NCBI RefSeq assembly: GCF_964036645.1
Contig: NZ_OZ038525.1
Location: 1,597,501 to 1,661,500, forward strand
Direction: 5' to 3'
DNA: 64,000 nt
Source of the DNA: Tenacibaculum sp. 190524A02b
Lineage (GTDB): Bacteria; Bacteroidota; Bacteroidia; Flavobacteriales; Flavobacteriaceae
Below the pieces are notes generated by a model, which was given only the letters and a program-made list of their open reading frames with translations, did no database searches and was not told the origin of the DNA. Below, piece by piece: positions 17,545-25,993 of the stretch. Position 1 is the stretch's first letter, and every line of letters begins with the position of its first letter. A program made the translations under genes and the position numbers.

Positions 17545-18360
17545 TTGAATCGTACATCAAAAAACTGGAAAGAAAAACTTCATGAAATAATTTATGAAGC
17601 TGACACACCTGCTGGTAAACTGTTTGATATTATACTGCTAATCGCAATTTTATCATCTGTACTTTTTGTAATGCTAGAAAGTGTAGCTAGTATTGAATCT
17701 CAATATGGAGCTTTATTAAACATTGGTGAATGGGTGTTAACTATTCTTTTTTCTGTAGAATACATTCTTCGTATTATTTCTATAAAAAAACCAAGTAAAT
17801 ATATTTTTAGCTTTTATGGAATTATTGATTTTCTATCAACAATTCCTAAATATCTTTCTATTTTTTTTATTGGAACACACAGTTTAGTAGCTCTTAGAGC
17901 CTTGCGTTTATTAAGAATCTTTAGAATTTTAAAGTTAGCTCGTTTTATTGGTGAATCTAATAATTTTATTAAAGCATTAAAAGCAAGTAGAGCTAAAATA
18001 GCGGTATTTTTATTTTTTGTACTGATTTTATGCTTAATCCTTGGTACAGTAATGTATTTAATAGAAGGCGGAGATAATGGTTTTACAAGCATTCCTAGGA
18101 GTGTTTATTGGGCAATTGTAACACTAACTACGGTTGGTTATGGAGATATTGCTCCACATACACCTTTAGGTCAGTTTATTGCAAGTATTATCATGATTTT
18201 GGGTTATGGTATTATCGCCGTTCCCACTGGAATTGTGACTTCTGAAATGACCAAAAGTGATATTCACTTAAACACGCAATCATGTCCACATTGTTCACAC
18301 GAACAACACAATGATGATGCTATATTTTGCAATCAATGTGGTAATAAATTACACGATTAA
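17545..18360 (+). CDS. Voltage-gated-type potassium channel with C-terminal zinc ribbon
   Basis: 271 residues from a TTG start. It has six predicted membrane segments: S1 about 27-47, S2 62-80, S3 90-108, a positively charged S4 (RALRLLRIFRILKLARF, 118-134), S5 152-172 and S6 206-232. The selectivity filter is TTVGYGD (195-201), which marks K+ selectivity. After S6 comes a rubredoxin-like zinc ribbon with CPHC (247-250) and CNQC (262-265), a possible regulatory domain. The stop overlaps the miaA start by one base (TAATG), so the genes are translationally coupled. Confidence 0.9.
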   Translation: MNRTSKNWKEKLHEIIYEADTPAGKLFDIILLIAILSSVLFVMLESVASIESQYGALLNIGEWVLTILFSVEYILRIISIKKPSKYIFSFYGIIDFLSTIPKYLSIFFIGTHSLVALRALRLLRIFRILKLARFIGESNNFIKALKASRAKIAVFLFFVLILCLILGTVMYLIEGGDNGFTSIPRSVYWAIVTLTTVGYGDIAPHTPLGQFIASIIMILGYGIIAVPTGIVTSEMTKSDIHLNTQSCPHCSHEQHNDDAIFCNQCGNKLHD

Positions 18361-19268
18361 TGACAAACACTCTTATTACTATAGTAGGTGCTACCGCCAT
18401 TGGAAAAACAGCGTTAAGTATTAAGCTAGCACAACATTTTAATTGTGAAATTATCTCTTGTGACTCCCGTCAATTTTATAAAGAAATGACCATTGGAACT
18501 GCAGTTCCTGATACTGAAGAATTAGCAGCTGCTCCTCATCATTTTATTCAAAATAGAAGTGTATTTGACGATTATAATGTAGGTCAATTTGAAAAAGATG
18601 CTCTCAGTACTTTAGATACTCTTTTTAAAAAGAATCCTATACAAATTATGGTTGGAGGTAGTGGTTTGTATGTAGATGCTGTTATTAATGGTTTAGATTA
18701 CTTTCCAGATGTGGATACTGAAATACGTAAAGATTTAACTACTCAGCTTGAGGAAAAAGGAATTATACATTTACAAGCACAGTTAAAAGAATTGGATATT
18801 GAAGCATACAATACTATTGCTATTGATAATCCGCATCGTTTAATACGTGCTTTAGAAATTTGTATTGGTACAGGAAACACTTACTCTTCGTATAAAAACA
18901 AGCCCAAGCAACCTCGTAATTTTAACGTAATTAAAATTGGCTTAACAGCTGATAGAGAAATTATGTATGACCGTATTAACAAACGAGTGGATATTATGAT
19001 GCAAGCTGGTTTATTAAAAGAAGCTGAAAGTTTATATACTCATAAACATTTAAATGCTTTACAAACTGTTGGCTATAGAGAATTATTCTCTCATTTTGAT
19101 GGTGAATTTTCTTTAGATTTTGCTATTGAAGAGATTAAGAAAAATACGAGACGATTTGCCAAACGTCAAGGAACATGGTTTAGGAAAGACAAAAACATAT
19201 TATGGTTTGATTTTCAAAAAGATGTAAATCAAATTATTAATGCCATTGTCACATTTTTATCCCAATAA
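18360..19268 (+). CDS. miaA: tRNA dimethylallyltransferase
   Basis: 302 residues. It adds a dimethylallyl group to A37 of tRNAs that read UNN codons. Seen are the P-loop GATAIGKT (10-17), DSRQFYKEMTIGTA, the DMAPP-binding GGSGLYVDAVINGL and the tRNA-binding TVGYREL plus RFAKRQGTWFRKD near the end. It overlaps the potassium channel gene by one base. Confidence 0.95.
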   Translation: MTNTLITIVGATAIGKTALSIKLAQHFNCEIISCDSRQFYKEMTIGTAVPDTEELAAAPHHFIQNRSVFDDYNVGQFEKDALSTLDTLFKKNPIQIMVGGSGLYVDAVINGLDYFPDVDTEIRKDLTTQLEEKGIIHLQAQLKELDIEAYNTIAIDNPHRLIRALEICIGTGNTYSSYKNKPKQPRNFNVIKIGLTADREIMYDRINKRVDIMMQAGLLKEAESLYTHKHLNALQTVGYRELFSHFDGEFSLDFAIEEIKKNTRRFAKRQGTWFRKDKNILWFDFQKDVNQIINAIVTFLSQ

Positions 19269-19365
19269 AGCAATACTTATTTTAATTTTATTCCTTAATT
19301 CTTATTTTTATGCTCTTATTCTTCATATTACAACGCTTATTCTTTTATTGTTGTTTTTAGAGGGA

Positions 19366-19403
19366 TTTTGGCTATATATAGGGTTATTTTATTACTACAT
19401 TTA
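19366..19403 (+). promoter_or_regulatory. Candidate promoter of the 19430 gene
   Basis: TTTTG (19366-19370) and TACATTTA (19396-19403) with a 25-bp spacer, 26 bp before the ATG. The spacing is slightly long, so this is tentative. Confidence 0.35.
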
Positions 19404-19429
19404 CACATTCAAACTTAAAAACTATACGT

Positions 19430-20938
19430 ATGCCATCTACGATTCCATACGATCCTTCCTTGGTTTTGGGAAATATCGTCACACAAGAAAAATTACAAAA
19501 CATTGTTCAAATTTCTAAGTTACAAGCTCCTGCTGATAGTGCTGAAAGTGAATTAAATTCTTTAATTGCTTTAAAACGAAGTATTGACATGACCATTCAA
19601 GAAATGATTGGAATGGGTATTGATGCCGATGATGTAATTGCTGAATCTAACCAAGTTGGAGACCAAATAAAAGCAGCTGTTGTACAATATGCAAAGGCAA
19701 AGATTGCTTCAGAAAAAGCTATTCAACCTTTAAAAGCTAAAATGAATGCAGTTAACGAAAGTGTTGAAAGTCCTATTGATTATAACAAAAGTCAATTAAA
19801 GGAATTAGCCATTTCATCAGATTCTTTACAAATGAACTCTCAATATTTTTCATTTGATCAAAATTCACAAAGCTCTGCAAGTCATGCGGCAACTGTAGCC
19901 TCTTTTGTTAGTGAGTCTTTAAGTATTTTTGGAGAAGGAAGATCTTCTCAAGCTTCTGCTTCTGCACAAGCACAAATGAACAGCCAACACTCACTTCATA
20001 GTATTGCTGGAACTATGGTTATTACCATTACTTGTACGCATAAAAATGCTCAAGTATTTGCTCCTTATATTTTAGATGTAGATAAAGCGGTTAGAGTTTG
20101 GAACTCAATGTATCCTGACAACATGATTAATACCAACAGTCCTGGATCCATTGCTGAAATTGAAGCTAAATCGGATACTAGAGGTGATAAATCTTTTAAT
20201 TTATTATCTGGTGCTACTTATGGTTCTTCTTTTGTAGGAATGGTTCACGTTTTAAATACTACAGAATCAGAATCTTCTCAAAGTATGGAGTCTGTTGCTG
20301 CATCTTTACAAGAGACTTTTGATATTGGAGGTTGGTTTGCTTCTGGTACTGGTGGATTTGGTGTTAGTTCTACTTTTTCAAACAGTGCTAAAAACTTATT
20401 AAGTACACAAAATGTTACTTCTCATGCTACGTTGATTACTATGGGAATTATTCCATCTATAAAATCAAACCAAGTAAAAATGGCTGTACAGTCTTTTACA
20501 GATTTTGACCCTAAAAAATCTATGGAAGAGTTAGCTACTTTACAAGGTGCTACCGCTAGTGAAAATAATACCGTTGGTGAAGCTGCGACTGCTGCAAGAA
20601 CAGGTGAACAAATGATTCAGTTAAAGAATGCTACCATTTCTGCAACTTTGAGTGGGGTTTCTGAAATTGACGATGGTCAAAATCAAATTATTGACACTAA
20701 CTCTATGATGACTGCTTTAGAAGATTATATAAACAAATGTATCGAAGGAGGTAATAATATTGGTGTTCCTATCAACTATTATCTAAAACCAGTTACCCAA
20801 TCTGAAATTGCCAGAGCATGGTTGGCTAAATATTACCCTAATAAATTTAATAAAGCTGGTGCGGCTGATGATAGTGCAGATACTTCATCTGGAAGTAGCT
20901 CAAGTTCTTCGGATTCATCAGATTCATCTGACTCATAA
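19430..20938 (+). CDS. Uncharacterised protein with Ser/Asp-rich tail
   Basis: 502 residues; family not recognised. No signal peptide or membrane helix is seen. Residues about 35-125 look helical (LNSLIALKRSIDMTIQEMIG ... KAAVVQYAKAKIASEKAI). The central part is rich in S, A, T and Q (SQASASAQAQMNSQ). A stretch with amphipathic beta character and many glycines (DIGGWFASGTGGFGVSSTFS, about 300-320) could be membrane-interacting. The last 25 residues are a low-complexity S/D tail. The gene stands alone behind its own promoter; a 78-codon gene and a lysozyme gene follow. A cytoplasmic structural or pore-like role is conceivable but unproven. Confidence 0.7.
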   Translation: MPSTIPYDPSLVLGNIVTQEKLQNIVQISKLQAPADSAESELNSLIALKRSIDMTIQEMIGMGIDADDVIAESNQVGDQIKAAVVQYAKAKIASEKAIQPLKAKMNAVNESVESPIDYNKSQLKELAISSDSLQMNSQYFSFDQNSQSSASHAATVASFVSESLSIFGEGRSSQASASAQAQMNSQHSLHSIAGTMVITITCTHKNAQVFAPYILDVDKAVRVWNSMYPDNMINTNSPGSIAEIEAKSDTRGDKSFNLLSGATYGSSFVGMVHVLNTTESESSQSMESVAASLQETFDIGGWFASGTGGFGVSSTFSNSAKNLLSTQNVTSHATLITMGIIPSIKSNQVKMAVQSFTDFDPKKSMEELATLQGATASENNTVGEAATAARTGEQMIQLKNATISATLSGVSEIDDGQNQIIDTNSMMTALEDYINKCIEGGNNIGVPINYYLKPVTQSEIARAWLAKYYPNKFNKAGAADDSADTSSGSSSSSSDSSDSSDS

Positions 20939-20959
20939 TATAAACCATACTAACCAAAC

Positions 20960-20992
20960 ACCAGTTCTTAGTTTTAACAACTAAGAACTGGT
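20960..20992 (+). terminator. Hairpin between two accessory genes
   Basis: Perfect 12-bp stem ACCAGTTCTTAG / CTAAGAACTGGT with a 9-nt loop, 21 bp after the stop codon. The following tract TTAAAAAC is poor in T, so it may be a weak terminator or an mRNA stabiliser rather than a strong stop. Confidence 0.5.
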
Positions 20993-21009
20993 TTAAAAAC
21001 GATACTATT

Positions 21010-21246
21010 ATGCCTAAATATTATGTACAAAACTTCACGTATGATGGTCCTGGTGACTCTCTTTGTTATGGAGAAATGGGAGCTCATAACCACGATCAAT
21101 CTAATCAATTTACCATAGATGTTAAAGCCTATTTAACTTCACAAGGAGCAACACATATTAGAGAAGGACATTTTCAATCTAATCAAAATAAACCAGCCAA
21201 CGGAAAACTATTCAAGTGGAAGGATAACAAATGGGTTAAAGCTTAA
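21010..21246 (+). CDS. Small uncharacterised soluble protein
   Basis: 78 residues, no signal peptide. Features are one Cys (GDSLCYGEMGAHNHDQ), several His/Asn residues, and a K/W-rich end (LFKWKDNKWVKA). Not recognised. It is co-directional with the 502-residue protein upstream (71 bp, with a hairpin between) and the lysozyme downstream (110 bp). Codon use looks normal for the window, which supports a real gene. Confidence 0.55.
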   Translation: MPKYYVQNFTYDGPGDSLCYGEMGAHNHDQSNQFTIDVKAYLTSQGATHIREGHFQSNQNKPANGKLFKWKDNKWVKA

Positions 21247-21356
21247 AAAATATTTTTTAACATAACGTATTCAAGTAGTAGTAACCTATTGTTAGTGCTA
21301 CTTATTTCTATTTAAATGAATAACACAAAAAATATTAATTTAAAAATTTATTAGGA

Positions 21357-22712
21357 TTGAAAACTTTTAATGATTTTGATAAGAAAATGCTACAGGAAAT
21401 TAGTGCCTTTCATAAGGATGGTATTATTGACTTAAAACGTTTTTTAGAAAGTATTTTCTTCAACAAATCATTAGGTAAGGCTTTAATTGTTCAGCTTAAT
21501 GAGCAATACGCAATGTACTTTTTAACTGTTGAAATTTATAACAATAATGAAAAAAAGAAGATTGCCATTCAAGAATTAAGTCAATTAGTTGCTTTATTAG
21601 ATTATTTAAATACTAAAGGAATTATTTCAATTTTTAGAGATTCGCATTACTTAAGGGAACGTATGTTTTTTATTAGTAATGAATTTGATAATCCTAAAAT
21701 TGAGCATACTAAACTTATTTTAAATGCACATGGTTGGTACAGTGCTAAACCTGAAGAAATAAGAGATAATACCAATACTATTGTTTATAAAGGAATCCAA
21801 TTTAATGATAGTTTTTTTATCATTAAAAACATGGTTGGAAAACTTATTGTTTCTGATAAAATTTTTGAACTCCTTAAAGAAAAAATACCGGAAACTGTAC
21901 CTTATACTGAGCCCAAAAAGCCTGAAATTATTGAACCTCAAATTTCTTTTTTCAAAAAGTATAAGCATACTCTTTTAATATGGATTCCTGCATTATTACT
22001 GCTTTCTATTTCATCATTTTTTTTTAATCATCATCATAAAAAAACCAAACAGTTACTTCAAAAATATGATTCAATAACAAATCATATAGCTACAAAATCC
22101 TTATCATCAAAAACAAAACCAGTACAAAAAAAATATGGTATTGATGTCTCTAGGTGGAATGGTACTATTTTAAATACTACTTTACCAGATAGCCTTGGTT
22201 TTATTATATGTAAAGCTACCGAAGGTGTAACACTTACAGACCCAAAATTTACATACAATTGGCAACGAATTTCGGAACTTCAATTAAAAAGAGGCGCTTA
22301 TCACTTTTATATCACAAAAGATAGCCCTGTAGAACAAGCTTCTTTTTTTTGGAAACATATTAAAAATAGAAAAAACAAAGACTTCCCTCCTATTGTAGAT
22401 ATTGAGAGCGCTAGTTCAATAACTGATGATGAAAATATTCAAAAAAACTTACTTAGTTTTTTAACGCATTTGGAAAACTTGTCTGGTGTTACACCTATGA
22501 TTTACTCTAGTTATTATTATGCTAATGCTCATTTAACCGATAAACGTTTTGCTAAATACGGACTTTGGATTGCTGATTATGATTCTTCTGTTGCTCCAAA
22601 AATTCCAATAGTTTGGCGAACTAAAGGCTGGATACTTTGGCAAAAAACATCCACCTTTTCTATTAATTCGCATCTATCGGACTTAAATGTTTACAATGTA
22701 AATTTAAAGTAG
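21357..22712 (+). CDS. Membrane-anchored GH25 lysozyme with novel N-terminal domain
   Basis: 451 residues from a TTG start. Residues 1-200 form an unrecognised cytoplasmic domain of mixed helix and strand. One membrane helix follows (about 204-224, TLLIWIPALLLLSISSFFF). From 258 to the end is a glycoside hydrolase family 25 domain: GIDVSRWNG (Asp263), ICKATEG, RGAYHFYITKD and PPIVDIES, with the catalytic acids expected at Asp348/Glu350. GH25 enzymes cut the MurNAc-GlcNAc bond of peptidoglycan. The topology places the lysozyme in the periplasm and the large N-domain inside the cell, which is unusual because most GH25 enzymes are simply secreted. A terminator follows. Confidence 0.85.
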   Translation: MKTFNDFDKKMLQEISAFHKDGIIDLKRFLESIFFNKSLGKALIVQLNEQYAMYFLTVEIYNNNEKKKIAIQELSQLVALLDYLNTKGIISIFRDSHYLRERMFFISNEFDNPKIEHTKLILNAHGWYSAKPEEIRDNTNTIVYKGIQFNDSFFIIKNMVGKLIVSDKIFELLKEKIPETVPYTEPKKPEIIEPQISFFKKYKHTLLIWIPALLLLSISSFFFNHHHKKTKQLLQKYDSITNHIATKSLSSKTKPVQKKYGIDVSRWNGTILNTTLPDSLGFIICKATEGVTLTDPKFTYNWQRISELQLKRGAYHFYITKDSPVEQASFFWKHIKNRKNKDFPPIVDIESASSITDDENIQKNLLSFLTHLENLSGVTPMIYSSYYYANAHLTDKRFAKYGLWIADYDSSVAPKIPIVWRTKGWILWQKTSTFSINSHLSDLNVYNVNLK

Positions 22713-22766
22713 AAAGTATCTTTTTTTAATTAGAATTAAGGTTTTTTACTTTAAAACGATTAAAAC

Positions 22767-22804
22767 AAAAAACTCAGGCTTCAATATAAAACCCGAGTTT
22801 TTAA
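22767..22804 (+). terminator. Terminator after the GH25 gene
   Basis: AAAAACTC(A)GG / CC(C)GAGTTTTT stem with one mismatch and a T-run (22792-22803). It is usable in both directions and also faces the end of the convergent gene at 22858. Confidence 0.6.
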
Positions 22805-22857
22805 CATTTGAAAAAACTAACTAAATAGTTTAATCACCCTTCTAATCTATGAAATTT

Positions 22858-23271
22858 TTAACGCCTACCAGCTACCCAAATCCTAGCTTTACGTACTTTA
22901 TGCTTTCTATCGTATACAAAAGCTATATTTTTCACTACGCGTCTACCTCCTTTTAAATCTATCACCCTTGATTCAGATCCTTTTCTAAACATATATTTCA
23001 ATGGAATTAAATCTTTTCTTCCATTGCCATAAGTCACTACCATTTTTGTCATATGAATAGCACCTCCAGTTACCTTTATTTTTAGTTTAGAAAACTTACC
23101 CTTGGTTTTTCCTACATGAATTACATCAATTTCAGGCACCCAATTTATTTGTCTACTGCCAATAAGAGTCCATGATTTTGGTCTTTTAGTCTCTACCTTT
23201 TGTGGTTGGGTAAAAGCGTTTATATTTACAATACATCCTAATACCAATACATATATCATTAGTGTTCTCAT
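22858..23271 (-). CDS. Secreted basic DUF2541-like protein
   Basis: 137 residues with a signal peptide (LMIYVLVLGCIVNINAF). The mature part is a basic beta-sandwich resembling DUF2541: WTLIGSRQINWVPEIDVIHV, KFSKLKIKVTGGAIHMTKMV, SRVIDLKGGRRVVKNIAFVY. Function unknown; probably periplasmic or extracellular. Monocistronic, convergent with the lysozyme gene. Confidence 0.75.
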   Translation of the reverse strand: MRTLMIYVLVLGCIVNINAFTQPQKVETKRPKSWTLIGSRQINWVPEIDVIHVGKTKGKFSKLKIKVTGGAIHMTKMVVTYGNGRKDLIPLKYMFRKGSESRVIDLKGGRRVVKNIAFVYDRKHKVRKARIWVAGRR

Positions 23272-23455
23272 ACGCTTTTGTTTTTATTATTTAGTTATTA
23301 GACCTTATTTCTGTTAAAAAGTTTAAAATATTTGTCATTTTTTTTCAAAAAAACTGAGCAAACAATATTTCTTACTGGTTATCTGCTATGAAAAACTAAG
23401 CTCTATGAATTAAAAAATAATAACTTACAGAAACGTCCATACATCCTAGAAATGA

Positions 23456-23490
23456 AAAAATCGTTTAAAACTGCATTTCAAACGATTTTT
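23456..23490 (-). terminator. Terminator of the cupin/decarboxylase operon
   Basis: 11-bp stem AAAAATCGTTT / AAACGATTTTT with a 13-nt loop. On the minus strand the T-run follows directly. It lies 40 bp past the cupin stop codon. Confidence 0.7.
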
Positions 23491-23529
23491 ATATTTATTT
23501 CTTAAATATTATTTATTCCATTAATTAAC

Positions 23530-23964
23530 CTACTCAATTACTGTTATAGGCTTATCTTTTATTCCTGCATAAAAAACTATTATTTCAGCAGGAACAATAT
23601 CTTTATTTTCTCCATAATGCCATTGATTTACCAATTCAACTATTGGATCACCTGCTTTTAGGTATAGTGTATCTTTTTTACGGCTAATAACTGTTAACTC
23701 TCCTTTTAAAAGTACTCCTGCATTAATCACTGGATGTTTATGCCACTTTAACTTTGTTTTAGGTGGAATTTCTATTTTTAACACCGTAACTTCTGGAGTA
23801 CCTTCTGGATAAGTTGGTAAATCAGTTCCATTCCAACTTCTGGAAGTTTTAGCTAGTTCAGTTACTTGTATCTTTGTAATACCTTCTGTACTTTGTTTGC
23901 ACCCCAACAATGTAATTACAATTAAATAGCCAATTACAAACTTTATTCTCATTAGTATTTTCAT
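23530..23964 (-). CDS. Cupin-domain lipoprotein
   Basis: 144 residues. The signal peptide ends in a lipobox (TLLGC, Cys22), so it is predicted to be lipidated. One cupin barrel is visible (IEIPPKTKLKWHKHPVINAG with the HxH metal pair, and later NQWHYGEN). A metal-binding small-molecule protein outside the cytoplasm is likely; the ligand is unknown. It lies 22 bp downstream of the decarboxylase gene and is probably co-transcribed with it. Confidence 0.82.
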   Translation of the reverse strand: MKILMRIKFVIGYLIVITLLGCKQSTEGITKIQVTELAKTSRSWNGTDLPTYPEGTPEVTVLKIEIPPKTKLKWHKHPVINAGVLLKGELTVISRKKDTLYLKAGDPIVELVNQWHYGENKDIVPAEIIVFYAGIKDKPITVIE

Positions 23965-23986
23965 TTGTTACAACTCCTTAAAAAAG

Positions 23987-25414
23987 TTATTTATTCAAAA
24001 TTTCATCTGCAAAAGAGTTACATAACAAAAAGGTGTTTTTTACATCTTCAAAAGTTGTTTTCGGGTTAATTAAACACATACGTAATACCACTTGTTTATT
24101 TAGTACAGTAGTTACCAATAATGCCTCTCTAGACTCCATCACCTTTTGTGATATTTGCTGATTTAATTTATCTAACTCTTCTTCTGATAAATTAAGCCCA
24201 ATTGGATTATATCTAAAATTGATTACTGCTAAAGTTGCTGGCGATATAATTTCCCAATTTCTACTTTTACGTAACATTTTTTCTACTTCATCTGCCAAAT
24301 TTATATTATAAGTTACCGCTTTTTTAAAGGTATCCAATCCATATGTTTTTATAGACATATAAAACTTTAAAGCACGGAAACGTCTAGTTAATTGAATCCC
24401 ATAATCATAAAAATTAATTTCAGACTCATTCCCTTCAATATCTCTTAAATATTCTGGTTTTTCGCTAAAAGTTCCACTTAACCAAGAAGCATCTTTAACT
24501 AATAAACATCCTATTTCATAAGGTTGAAAAAACCATTTATGGGGATCTACTGTTAACGAATCTGCTCTTTCAATTCCTCGTAATGCTCTAGCTCCTTTTT
24601 CAGCTAAAATTGCAGCACCACCATAAGCACCATCAACATGCATCCATAAGTCTTCTTCTTCACAAATATCAGCAATATCATTTAGTGGGTCAACCGTTCC
24701 TGTATTAGTTGTTCCTGCTGAAGCAATAAAACAAAATGGCTGTAATCCTTCCAATCGATCTTTTGCTATCGCATTTTTTAATTTATTAATACTTATTCTA
24801 AATTCTAGATCAGTTGGCAACACTCGTATTTGCTCTTTTTTAAACCCTAATACACGAATAGCCTTAATATTAGATGAGTGCGCTTGATCAGATAAATAAA
24901 TTACCGCTTTTGAAAAATCATCTCCACATTTTATTCTACGAGCAGTTACCAAAGCTGTTAAATTTGCCATAGATCCACCGCTAGTAAAAATACCACCTCC
25001 CTGTTCTACAGGAAAGTTATACATTTTTAATAACCAATTCATCGTGACTATCTCTAACTCTGCCGCTGCAGGAGATACCATCCAACCTCCTGAAAAAATA
25101 TTAAATCCAGTTGCTAATGTATCTGCCATTGTACTAACAAAGTTACTTGGTCCTGGCACAAAAGAAAAAGCTTTAGGATGTGATATTACTGTACTGTTAG
25201 GTATTACATTATCCATGACAAATTCTAAAACTTCTTCTGCAGGCATTCCTTCATTTGGTGCTTCTTGTAAAAAAACACTATCCATTTCTTTCCTACTTGC
25301 ACTTACTACTGGTTTTTTATCTTCTAAAGTAGCCCAATGTTCAGCTATTATATCAACTATTTTATATCCGTAAGATTTCATTTCTTCTTTTGATAAATCA
25401 AAATGAGCACTCAT
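23987..25414 (-). CDS. Group II pyridoxal-phosphate amino acid decarboxylase
   Basis: 475 residues of the aromatic-L-amino-acid / diaminobutyrate decarboxylase group. PLP motifs are the stacking His179 (SDQAHSS), HVDGAYGG (259-266) and the Schiff-base Lys293 in TVDPHKW. GTTNTGTVDPL is also typical. It removes the carboxyl group of an amino acid to give an amine and CO2. The substrate (DOPA, tyrosine, tryptophan, glutamate or diaminobutyrate) cannot be fixed from sequence. It heads an operon with the cupin lipoprotein. Confidence 0.88.
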   Translation of the reverse strand: MSAHFDLSKEEMKSYGYKIVDIIAEHWATLEDKKPVVSASRKEMDSVFLQEAPNEGMPAEEVLEFVMDNVIPNSTVISHPKAFSFVPGPSNFVSTMADTLATGFNIFSGGWMVSPAAAELEIVTMNWLLKMYNFPVEQGGGIFTSGGSMANLTALVTARRIKCGDDFSKAVIYLSDQAHSSNIKAIRVLGFKKEQIRVLPTDLEFRISINKLKNAIAKDRLEGLQPFCFIASAGTTNTGTVDPLNDIADICEEEDLWMHVDGAYGGAAILAEKGARALRGIERADSLTVDPHKWFFQPYEIGCLLVKDASWLSGTFSEKPEYLRDIEGNESEINFYDYGIQLTRRFRALKFYMSIKTYGLDTFKKAVTYNINLADEVEKMLRKSRNWEIISPATLAVINFRYNPIGLNLSEEELDKLNQQISQKVMESREALLVTTVLNKQVVLRMCLINPKTTFEDVKNTFLLCNSFADEILNK

Positions 25415-25480
25415 ATTCTCTGTATTTTTATGTTTTCTGCAAAATTAAGATAATTCCTTCCTTTTTATTGGTTTTCATTT

Positions 25481-25573
25481 TCATTTCATCTAGCATAAGA
25501 TACCATTCACCGATAGTTTTACCTATTCTCAACTATTTCAAACCATTAAAGCTTTAATTCTAAAGTACCTTTG
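25481..25573 (+). promoter_or_regulatory. LytTR-like direct repeat and promoter, site 1
   Basis: Left half TCATTTCATCTA (from 25481) and right half ACCATTCACCGATAG (25502-25516) are 21 bp apart. A perfect -7 box TACCTTTG (25566-25573) starts 61 bp after the A of the right ATT. There is no clear -33 element, as expected for an activator-dependent promoter. Confidence 0.5.
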
Positions 25574-25578
25574 AAGCA

Positions 25579-25660
25579 TAAACTTTCTAGTTTATTTTTC
25601 ATTTTTATAGTTTTTAAATAGTTTTAAAGAAGTACATCCGGGGGGATTTACTTCTTTTTT
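25579..25660 (+). ncRNA. Predicted small RNA with G-rich terminator loop
   Basis: Between the -7 box of site 1 and an intrinsic terminator: stem AAAGAAGTA / TACTTCTTT (25626-25634 and 25649-25657), 14-nt loop containing six consecutive G, then TTTTTT. No ORF with a plausible start lies inside. The stem sequence recurs in the RNAs at 62.7 and 63.0 kb. About 80 nt. Start and existence are inferred from promoter and terminator only. Confidence 0.45.
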
Positions 25661-25703
25661 ATTTTAAAAACACTCTTTAAACATCCTCTAACTCCATCTA
25701 TTT

Positions 25704-25795
25704 TTATTTCATCGATCTATACATACCATTCACCTATAGTTTTTTAAGAATCACCTAAAACTCAAAAATAAAAACTAACTACTCTATTACTTTTA
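25704..25795 (+). promoter_or_regulatory. LytTR-like direct repeat and promoter, site 2
   Basis: Left half ATTTCATCGATC (from 25706) and right half ACCATTCACCTATAG (25725-25739) are 21 bp apart. The -7-like box TACTTTTA (25788-25795) starts 60 bp after the A of the right ATT. Confidence 0.5.
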
Positions 25796-25800
25796 CATAA

Positions 25801-25885
25801 AATTTCATTTTTTCATTTTTATATAGTTTTGATTTGTTTAAAGTAAAAAGAAGTTTTCCTTAAAAAGGACAGCTTCTTTTTCTTT
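25801..25885 (+). ncRNA. Predicted small RNA downstream of site 2
   Basis: From the -7 box of site 2 to a terminator with outer stem AAAAGAAG / CTTCTTTT (25846-25853 and 25873-25880) and inner stem TCCTT / AAGGA, followed by TCTTTTT. About 85 nt, no ORF. It lies in tandem with the preceding RNA in the 580-bp gap between the decarboxylase and OstA genes. Confidence 0.42.
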
Positions 25886-25993
25886 TTAATTCATTTAGCA
25901 TGACCCAATGCTTTCGAGTATTTCAATTTTTATCTTCTTCTTAAGGTTTTTGGCATGTTCTTTTCCTTATTTTTGCGCATTAAAAGTTTTATT

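Noticed and set aside
19240-19518. 92-codon hydrophobic ORF
   Set aside because: It overlaps the end of miaA and the start of the next gene in other frames and is composed of A+T-rich intergenic sequence.
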